Shown here: piece after piece, positions 1 through 5,270 of the stretch | Layout: the number at the start of each line of letters is the position of its first letter | Numbering within the stretch: the stretch's first letter is position 1 | NCBI GenBank assembly: GCA_013619005.1 | Contig: JABXKY010000171.1 | Span: 1-7,077 of the forward strand | DNA length: 7,077 nt | Origin: Candidatus Bathyarchaeota archaeon | GTDB taxonomy: Archaea; Thermoproteota; Bathyarchaeia; TCS64 | Direction: 5' to 3' | Program-made: the position numbers and the translations under genes | The notes under the pieces: model-generated | The model's database searches: none | The model's input: the letters and a program-made list of their open reading frames with translations, nothing else | What the model was told of the DNA's origin: nothing

Positions 1-3
1 AGC

Positions 4-1152
4 TTACGCATCCCGTTTGTACGCCGTTGAGCCCTCGACGATTGTCTCAATGACGTTGAAGCTTTCGTCCATGATCACGATATCTGCATCGAACCCGGGC
101 TCCAGCCTCCCTTTTGATTCTAATCCAAGAACTCTTGCGGGAGTGGTTGTCGCCATCTGCACGGCAACGGGTAGACTAACCCCTACCTTTTCCACCAAGT
201 TACGCACCGCCTTATCGAGGCCAACTGAGCTACCGGCAATCACCCCAGATGGCAACTTGATAAGACCATCATCCAACAGGAAGATTCTACCATCAAGGAC
301 GTGCTCACCATTTGGAAGCCCAGCCGGTTTGATGAGGTCCGAGATGAGTACCGCTTTTTCAGGTCCCTTGACCCTGACTGTGAGCCCTAGGAGCGTTGGA
401 TGGACGTGCAGGCAATCCGCTATTAGCTCAACGGTTACGTTTTCATCCTCAAGCCCCGCGCCAACGACGCCGGGGTCCCTGTGATGGACTCCGCGCATCC
501 CGTTCCAAAAGTGACCTAGATGAGATACCCCGGCATCAAACGCCTGACGAGTCTCATGATAAGCGGCATCCGTGTGACCAGCCGAGACCACTATGTTGCG
601 TTCTCTCAGAAACTTAACGGCGTCAAGACCACCCTTGACCTCTGGCGCCAGTGTAACGATTTTAAGGGTGTCACCGGCTGCCTCATGAATCTCCTCAAGC
701 TGACGCTGGGTTGGCTCTCTAGCAAAGTTTTGCTGAGCCCCTATCCTGTTTGGGCTGATAAAGGGGCCTTCAAGGTGAGTTCCAAGAACCTTTGCCCCGG
801 ATACACTCCCTCTCATCTCACGTTTCACTCGCACTAGGGCTTCCAGGAGTTCTTTCTGTGGGGCTGTCTGCAACGTTGCAAGAAAACCTGTGACGCCTTT
901 GGAGGCTAGGCTTTGTGAGATATGTTGGAGGCTGCCAGTCTCCGGGTCCATTGCGTCGTGCCCAGCAATCCCGTGGACGTGTATATCTATGAACCCGGGC
1001 GCTATCACCGCGTCCCCGTGATCAACAACGCCATTACAAGGTCTCCGTGGCCCTACGTACATTATCTTGGAGTCCTTAACTTCGATCTGTCCCTGTTCTA
1101 TCGTTCGAAACGGGGTTACCAAGTTTCCTCTCAGAGCCATCAATGTTTTCAC
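4..1152 (-). CDS. nagA: N-acetylglucosamine-6-phosphate deacetylase (NagA)
   Basis: Hydrolyses GlcNAc-6-P to GlcN-6-P and acetate in the cytoplasm. It is an amidohydrolase-superfamily protein of 382 residues, the usual length for NagA. Visible motifs are the metal pair HVH at 58-60 after GFID, HLEGP at 126-130 (metal-ligand Glu128), SAGHTDA at 190-196 (His193), HFWNGM at 214-219 (His214, aligning with the usual HLFNAM), HHRDPG at 223-228, DCLHVHP at 246-252 and the catalytic Asp272 in ISDLIKPAG. The C-terminal ADIVIMD closes the small beta-sandwich domain. The longest reading starts at a GTG that overlaps the namZ stop (GTGA). The ATG at 1138-1140 (residue 5) is the likelier start because a GGGGGAG motif lies 11 bases before it and MALRGN gives a normal N-terminus. 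It is the last operon gene in the window, and its TAA stop lies at the left edge. The family call is very secure. Confidence 0.96.
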   Translation of the reverse strand: MKTLMALRGNLVTPFRTIEQGQIEVKDSKIMYVGPRRPCNGVVDHGDAVIAPGFIDIHVHGIAGHDAMDPETGSLQHISQSLASKGVTGFLATLQTAPQKELLEALVRVKREMRGSVSGAKVLGTHLEGPFISPNRIGAQQNFAREPTQRQLEEIHEAAGDTLKIVTLAPEVKGGLDAVKFLRERNIVVSAGHTDAAYHETRQAFDAGVSHLGHFWNGMRGVHHRDPGVVGAGLEDENVTVELIADCLHVHPTLLGLTVRVKGPEKAVLISDLIKPAGLPNGEHVLDGRIFLLDDGLIKLPSGVIAGSSVGLDKAVRNLVEKVGVSLPVAVQMATTTPARVLGLESKGRLEPGFDADIVIMDESFNVIETIVEGSTAYKRDA

Positions 1153-2312
1153 TCCCCCACGTCATAGAGAAGATGCCTTTCCCTTTTTTTGAGATACCGT
1201 TTGGTCTCGGCTTCCCAGGACCCAACTATGTTATCAACAGGCGTATTCTGTTTCAGGTGTTCTCTGAGTTTATCTGTTCCCGCCAATAGGTCGAAGTGGC
1301 GCCGTGGTTCATAGGATGGTTCATTGAACTTGAACTCGTCTGGGTGCTGTTGCCTCAATGTTGATAGAAGATGTACCCCGGTCTCCACGGGCTTGAACAG
1401 GTCCCGGTCAATTACGTGGACCTGAACCCCGTTACATCTGGTGTCCTTGAACCGCCAGAAAGCCGGGGTAAAGTGGCACCCGCGGAACTTTACGCCAGGC
1501 AGCCCAAGCCCGTTCATAGACCCCGCCCATTTTTTCTCATCGATCCAGGGCGCTCCAAGGTATTCGAACGGTCTGGTTGTCCCTCTCCCCTCAGAGGCAT
1601 TTACCCCCTCGAAAAAACAGGTCCCCGGGTACACCGTGGCTGTATCAATCGAGGGCAGGTTAGGGCTAGGCTGGACCCATGGAAGTCCCGTCTCGTCGAA
1701 CCAGTGCTCCCTCCGCCAGCCCTTCAATGGGATGATGCTGAGTTCGCATTGAATCACGCCGTTGATGAGAGACGCCAGCTCGCCCGTTGTCAGACCATGC
1801 CTTATGGGAATCGGGTGAAGCCCCACAAAGGACTCGTACCCCTGTTCCAGGATGTTTCCCTCGACGTTTACCCCGTTTATAGGGTTGGGCCGATCCAGCA
1901 CCACCACTTTTACGCCGTGCCTAGCGGCGGACTCCATGCAATGGGTCAGTGTTGACACATAGGTATAGAACCTTGACCCGCAGTCCTGAATGTCAAAGAC
2001 AAGGGTATCAACGCCCTCCAACATCTTCTCCGTTGGCGCCCTGTGGTCACCGTACAGACTGTAAACTGGAAGCCCTGTGTATGGGTCCCTGTGACTTGGC
2101 ACATCCAGGGCGTCCTGTATGTCCCCCCTTGCCCCGTGCTCCGGGCCGAAGACGGCTGTTAGCTTGATTTCCTCGTGTTTATGGAAGGCATCTAAAGTTG
2201 ATTCAAGTTGGGCTGTTACACCGGTTGGGTTGGTCACAAGGCCGATCCCATCAAACCCAAGGCAAGCCCTGGGCTCGTCGAGGAGAACATCTACCCCGGG
2301 TAATACCTTCAA
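1149..2312 (-). CDS. namZ: DUF1343 / GH171 exo-beta-N-acetylmuramidase (NamZ-like)
   Basis: Members of this family (DUF1343, CAZy GH171; Bacillus subtilis NamZ) remove MurNAc from the non-reducing end of peptidoglycan fragments. The 387-residue protein carries the family signatures in order: GLVTNPTG at 24-31, FGPEHGARGD at 55-64, SLYGD at 85-89, FDIQDCGSRFYTYVSTL at 106-122, VLDRPNPING at 138-147, RHGLTTGELA at 171-180, QPSPNLPS at 214-221, EGVNASEGRGTTRPFE at 235-250. Glu58 in the PEHG motif is a good candidate active-site acid (inference). Many bacterial relatives are exported, but this one starts directly at the domain (MKVLPGVDVLL) with no signal peptide, so it should act on imported fragments in the cytoplasm. 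The TTG start is supported by a perfect AGGAGG eight bases upstream, and TTGA overlaps the stop of the preceding gene. The family is certain; substrate specificity is inferred from the family and from neighbouring murQ. Confidence 0.93.
   Translation of the reverse strand: MKVLPGVDVLLDEPRACLGFDGIGLVTNPTGVTAQLESTLDAFHKHEEIKLTAVFGPEHGARGDIQDALDVPSHRDPYTGLPVYSLYGDHRAPTEKMLEGVDTLVFDIQDCGSRFYTYVSTLTHCMESAARHGVKVVVLDRPNPINGVNVEGNILEQGYESFVGLHPIPIRHGLTTGELASLINGVIQCELSIIPLKGWRREHWFDETGLPWVQPSPNLPSIDTATVYPGTCFFEGVNASEGRGTTRPFEYLGAPWIDEKKWAGSMNGLGLPGVKFRGCHFTPAFWRFKDTRCNGVQVHVIDRDLFKPVETGVHLLSTLRQQHPDEFKFNEPSYEPRRHFDLLAGTDKLREHLKQNTPVDNIVGSWEAETKRYLKKRERHLLYDVGE
1152..1158 (-). promoter_or_regulatory. 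Shine-Dalgarno-like site favouring the ATG start of nagA
   Basis: On the minus strand this reads GGGGGAG, followed by TGA. It sits 11 bases before the ATG at 1138-1140 but overlaps the upstream GTG, so it can only serve the ATG. This favours a NagA protein four residues shorter than the longest reading. Confidence 0.5.
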
Positions 2313-3307
2313 ACAGAGTGCCTCCTATATGCCTGTCCGATCGTCTCCCATACCTTTCTCGGGTTGGCTGAAGCCATGTAGCTTCCCTCGGCTCCCCTAT
2401 AGGGCCAGGCGAACAAAGAGTCCGTTCCCAGCTCCGCCGCTATCTCAGCGGCCTCAGAGAGCTCCTTTTCTCTACCCTCAGGTACCTTGAACGCCATCAA
2501 CCAGAGCTGGGACCTTTTATTGTACTTATCAGCGAGAGAAAGGCAGTGCTGACCCTGTTCACGGAAGAACCTCAGCCCTTCCTCCCTGTTCATCTCCGTG
2601 TGGAAATAGTAGGGGTCTGTTCCCAGTACATCGATCTCGGGTATCGCCGCGATCTTCTCCCAATCAGTGATTCCGATAAGGGGGCTCTTGGTGGGTAACA
2701 GACAAGTGATGACATCGACGCTTGGGTCGACCTGTTTGACCTTCACACTTAGGTCCCTCAGGAAACCCACTGCGCGGTCTTCCCTGAAACCGATAACCTC
2801 CCCGGTGAGCTCAGAGGGCATATCTCCCCCGTGTTCCTCCTTGAAGAGACCGTCACATATTGGGCATGTGCATGCCCAGTCGGGGTCATGCCAGTTGGCG
2901 TAATGGGGCTCGTCCCAGAACAAGCCCTCAAGCTCCGTCTCACAGATCATGGCCTCGATACTTGTCTTCAAGTGGTCCCTAAACGCCTGGGAGTTGAGGC
3001 ACATGGCCGCGTATGGCTTACCCGACGCCCCCCGTTGTCTGCCCTCAAGGGAGCGCATGAGAAACAGGCTGGGGGGCTCACCAGCCAACGTTTTTCCCCA
3101 CCCCCATAGATCCACGTAGGGCTTCAGCCCTGCATCCTTGGCGGTCTTGATCAGATCCACGGTGTTGCCATGCCAAAACCACCAGTCAAACTCAGAGACC
3201 GCCAGCAGCACCGCGTTACAACCGTGGTCAACCATCTCGTTGAAGTCGAGAATAGCCCTGTCAGGGTACGCTACCCCATAATATGATACCCCTCGCTCAT
3301 TGATCAT
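2309..3307 (-). CDS. uncharacterised TIM-barrel glycoside-hydrolase-like protein
   Basis: A 332-residue protein that I cannot assign to a named enzyme. It has the rhythm of a (beta/alpha)8 glycosidase: RGVSYYGVAY (5-14) as strand 1, NAVLLAVSEFDWWFWHG (31-47), LKPYVDLWGWG (61-71), LEGLFWDEPHY (126-136), VDVITCLLP (197-205), IDVLGTDPYYFH (225-236), SQLWLMAF (266-273) and DSLFAWPYRG (296-305). The WDEP motif (Asp132-Glu133) at a strand end is the best catalytic candidate. It is followed by Cys147-x-Cys149-x-x-Cys152 and then F, resembling the CxCxxC..F insert seen in several uncharacterised family-10/42-like glycosidases and perhaps binding a metal. There is no signal peptide. It sits between murQ and namZ with overlaps of 11 and 4 bases, so a role in cleaving cell-wall sugars is likely. 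Because NagZ is absent, an exo-N-acetylglucosaminidase is the leading guess. The ATG start has AGAGG eight bases upstream. Confidence 0.7.
   Translation of the reverse strand: MINERGVSYYGVAYPDRAILDFNEMVDHGCNAVLLAVSEFDWWFWHGNTVDLIKTAKDAGLKPYVDLWGWGKTLAGEPPSLFLMRSLEGRQRGASGKPYAAMCLNSQAFRDHLKTSIEAMICETELEGLFWDEPHYANWHDPDWACTCPICDGLFKEEHGGDMPSELTGEVIGFREDRAVGFLRDLSVKVKQVDPSVDVITCLLPTKSPLIGITDWEKIAAIPEIDVLGTDPYYFHTEMNREEGLRFFREQGQHCLSLADKYNKRSQLWLMAFKVPEGREKELSEAAEIAAELGTDSLFAWPYRGAEGSYMASANPRKVWETIGQAYRRHSV
2321..2326 (-). promoter_or_regulatory. strong Shine-Dalgarno site for the TTG start of namZ
   Basis: On the minus strand this is a perfect AGGAGG, eight bases before the TTG at 2312. It lies inside the last codons of the glycosidase-like gene (the two Arg codons near its end). 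It decides the TTG start of namZ and suggests coupled translation. Confidence 0.75.
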
Positions 3308-4199
3308 CGTTCTCGCCTCTTGTCTCCAGTAACTGCCTCAGGGTACGGGGCCCCAGTTCCCTTGCCGCCTTTTCTGGGCTCATGTCGGTCATGGTCAGGA
3401 GTATGGCTACTCGGACATCCCATTCAGCGGCCTCAAGCGCTCTCTCCGCCTCCTTAACGGGTGCCCCCGTAATATCTGCCACTATACCTTTGCTCCTTTC
3501 TCTGAGCTTGATGTTTGTCGACTGAACCCCCACCATGTACCCGTCATACACGTAGCCGAGCCTGATCATCGCCGTTGTCGTCATCATGTTCAGCACCATC
3601 TTCTGGGCTGTCCCTGCCTTCATCCTTGTAGAACCGGCGACCACCTCGGGTCCGACAACCACCTCGATGGCGGTGTCGACCAGCTGGGACAACGGTGTGC
3701 CGTTGTTACATGAAAGGCCAACGGTGGTCACTCCAAGCTGCCGCGCTTTCACGATCGAGCCCAGCACGAAAGGCGTGGACCCGGACGCGGCTACCCCGAT
3801 GACTATGTCCTTTTCTTTTAACCCGAGTTTCTCCATCTCCTGCACGCCGTTTAATGAGTCATCCTCGGCGGCCTCAACCGAGGTGTAGATGGCTTTCACG
3901 CCGCCTGCTATCACGGCTGATATCTTTTCTGGTGGAAGGCCGAAGGTTGGAGGTATCTCTGATGCCTCTAAAACGCAGAGCCTTCCACTGGAGCCTGCCC
4001 CCACCAAGTAGACGCTTCCCCCGGCTTTGATAGCTTTTACAATACCCTCTACGGCTGCCTCAATCTGTGATAGTTGAGAGTGAATTGCCTGAGATATTTT
4101 TTGATCCTCCTTGTTGATGATCTCAAGAATCTCTCTGATAGGTCTCTCATCTATCCCCTTCGAAGCTATGTTCCTTTTCTCCGTTACCCTACTCATCAA
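3297..4199 (-). CDS. murQ: N-acetylmuramic acid 6-phosphate etherase (MurQ)
   Basis: Cleaves the D-lactyl ether of MurNAc-6-P to give GlcNAc-6-P and D-lactate; it is the signature enzyme of MurNAc catabolism. The 300-residue length matches the family. Visible features are the N-terminal TEKRN..S..ID segment (6-17), EIINKED (26-32), the SIS-domain sugar-phosphate loop GAGSSGR (67-73), LEASEIPPTFG (78-88) with Glu81 aligning to E. coli Glu83, VEAAEDD (108-114) with Glu112 aligning to E. coli Glu114, the GVAASGSTPFV stretch (135-145), GSTRMKAGTAQK (189-200) and a C-terminal helical region with TGAPVKEAERAL (244-255). Both catalytic glutamates are therefore present and the enzyme should be active. 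The longest reading begins at TTG, but the next codon, ATG at 4194-4196, is the likelier start. It overlaps the kinase stop as ATGAGTAG. GGTGG lies only four bases upstream, so translation may depend on coupling to the kinase gene. Confidence 0.96.
   Translation of the reverse strand: MMSRVTEKRNIASKGIDERPIREILEIINKEDQKISQAIHSQLSQIEAAVEGIVKAIKAGGSVYLVGAGSSGRLCVLEASEIPPTFGLPPEKISAVIAGGVKAIYTSVEAAEDDSLNGVQEMEKLGLKEKDIVIGVAASGSTPFVLGSIVKARQLGVTTVGLSCNNGTPLSQLVDTAIEVVVGPEVVAGSTRMKAGTAQKMVLNMMTTTAMIRLGYVYDGYMVGVQSTNIKLRERSKGIVADITGAPVKEAERALEAAEWDVRVAILLTMTDMSPEKAARELGPRTLRQLLETRGENDDQ
3316..3320 (-). promoter_or_regulatory. Shine-Dalgarno site of the glycosidase-like gene
   Basis: AGAGG on the minus strand lies eight bases before the ATG at 3307, inside the 3' end of murQ. 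It supports that start despite the 11-base overlap between the two genes. Confidence 0.55.
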
Positions 4200-5160
4200 A
4201 CCACCGAATACTCTTCCCCACGTTTACCTGTAAACCGTCGCTGATTTCTACGTCAAGTGAATTCAAGGCCAGTAAGGCCGAGCCAACTGTTGGAGTGAAC
4301 AATGGCTCAATAAACTCGCACGTCTGCGCCACCTCTCGCACGGTCTCCTCAAACGCGCGGTTATACCTGTTAGGCTGCTTGAACACACCGCCGCTGCAGG
4401 CAACGGGGAAACCTCCATCTATTTGAAGCCTCTTTATCACTGCCTGGGCTACCAGCCCTAACTGAGTGCCCGCGTTTTCCATGATGAAGGAAGCCACGCT
4501 GTCCCCGCGGTTCTCCGCCTCTTTCACGAGTGGCACTATCGAGGCAAAGTGACTCGCCTCACGTTCTGGGCTATAGGCCCAGTCAATAATCTCCTCCATG
4601 TCACTGAGCCCCAGATGACCCATTACCATCTCCTTCAGTTTTGTCGGAGCCCCAGATTGATCATGGTCTTTGAGGGCAGCTATTATCGCGTTCTTGCCAA
4701 TGGCGTAGCCACTCCCAACATCCCCGAGTCGCCAGCCCCACCCTCCAGCCCTGGCCTCCTCACCTTTCTTATTCATTCCGTAGGCTATTGACCCGGTGCC
4801 AGCGATGACGACAACGCCGGGTCTGCATCCTGTTGCCCCAGCTAAAGCTGAATGTGCATCAGAGACTATCTTGGTGACCCCATAACTGTTTGGAAGTCTA
4901 TCATAGATCTCCTCTCCTAGATGTGATCGAGTTGCCCCGGCTAGACCAAGCGTACTAGCCTTAAACTCCTCTACACCAGATGCCTGTCCTGCACTATTCA
5001 CCGCCTCGATGATGTTACTCAGGGCTTGTTCAACGCCATTGGTGATAGGGTTGGAGGGCCCGGCTTGTCCCCTTCCTACAACTGTGCCATCGAGTCTCAT
5101 GATTACGGCTCTGGTCCACGTTCCGCCGCCATCCACACCTAAAACATGGTCATCGGGCAA
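4189..5160 (-). CDS. BadF/BcrA-type amino-sugar kinase (GlcNAc and/or MurNAc kinase)
   Basis: An ASKHA-fold kinase that phosphorylates GlcNAc or MurNAc at O6 with ATP. Motifs in its 323 residues: phosphate-1 loop GVDGGGTWTRAV (8-19), GPSNP (34-38), LGLAGA (71-76), SDAHSALAGATG (100-111) with the probable catalytic base Asp101, phosphate-2 GTGSIAYG (121-128), GGWGWRLGDVGSGYAIG (139-155), adenosine-site SGGVF (256-260) and the C-terminal PTVGSALLA (290-298). The family usually reads GDEGS, so Val148 replaces a common Glu, while Asp147 is kept. The start is TTG: an in-frame TAA lies two codons upstream, and beginning later would cut into the phosphate-1 loop. It has no Shine-Dalgarno sequence and is the first gene of the operon. 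Directly preceding murQ, it most sensibly makes MurNAc-6-P, like clostridial MurK, with GlcNAc as a possible second substrate. The family is secure; sugar preference is not resolved from sequence. Confidence 0.9.
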   Translation of the reverse strand: MPDDHVLGVDGGGTWTRAVIMRLDGTVVGRGQAGPSNPITNGVEQALSNIIEAVNSAGQASGVEEFKASTLGLAGATRSHLGEEIYDRLPNSYGVTKIVSDAHSALAGATGCRPGVVVIAGTGSIAYGMNKKGEEARAGGWGWRLGDVGSGYAIGKNAIIAALKDHDQSGAPTKLKEMVMGHLGLSDMEEIIDWAYSPEREASHFASIVPLVKEAENRGDSVASFIMENAGTQLGLVAQAVIKRLQIDGGFPVACSGGVFKQPNRYNRAFEETVREVAQTCEFIEPLFTPTVGSALLALNSLDVEISDGLQVNVGKSIRWFDE

Positions 5161-5200
5161 GTTTTACACAAATATGCTCAATACTTCGGGCTTTTAACGT
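5161..5200 (-). promoter_or_regulatory. candidate archaeal promoter of the kinase-murQ-nagA operon
   Basis: Reading the minus strand, a TATA-like TTAAAAG (5191-5197) is centred about 34 bases before the TTG start of the kinase gene. With the usual archaeal spacing of about 26 bases from TATA box to start site, transcription would begin near 5168, leaving a leader of only about eight bases and no room for a Shine-Dalgarno sequence, which is indeed absent. No convincing bacterial -35/-10 pair was found. The assignment is inferred from position and composition. Confidence 0.45.
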
Positions 5201-5203
5201 CTA

Positions 5204-5221
5204 TCATGCTTCAAGTCATGA
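5204..5221. promoter_or_regulatory. small inverted repeat midway between the divergent promoters (possible operator)
   Basis: TCATG (5204-5208) and CATGA (5217-5221) form an inverted repeat with 5-base arms and an 8-base spacer. It lies almost exactly midway between the two candidate TATA elements, the position expected for a regulator controlling both directions. Arms this short occur often by chance, so it is only a candidate. Confidence 0.25.
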
Positions 5222-5230
5222 GACCATAGT

Positions 5231-5270
5231 TCTAAAAAACATGTGGCTGGTTACTCTATGTAGATAGTTT
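5231..5270 (+). promoter_or_regulatory. candidate archaeal promoter of the D-aminoacylase gene
   Basis: TCTAAAAA (5231-5238) is centred about 36 bases before the ATG at 5271, predicting a start site near 5261 and a leader of roughly ten bases. There is no Shine-Dalgarno motif before the ATG (the preceding bases read GTAGATAGTTT). The arrangement mirrors the one facing the kinase gene, which strengthens both calls. Confidence 0.45.

Noticed and set aside
17..484. 155-codon plus-strand open frame opposite nagA
   Set aside because: Antisense shadow of nagA. The product is low-complexity Ser/Thr-rich with no family features.
1371..1955. 194-codon plus-strand open frame opposite namZ
   Set aside because: It lies entirely inside namZ, whose family motifs are unmistakable. 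Its translation is rich in Pro/Arg with no recognisable domain or promoter.
3297..4199. Possibility that the SIS-domain gene is a glucosamine-6-P isomerase/deaminase or a GckR-like regulator instead of MurQ
   Set aside because: The MurQ-specific LEASE(I/C)PPTFG and E-x-AED catalytic segments and the GSTRMKAGTAQK motif are all present with family-typical spacing and length.
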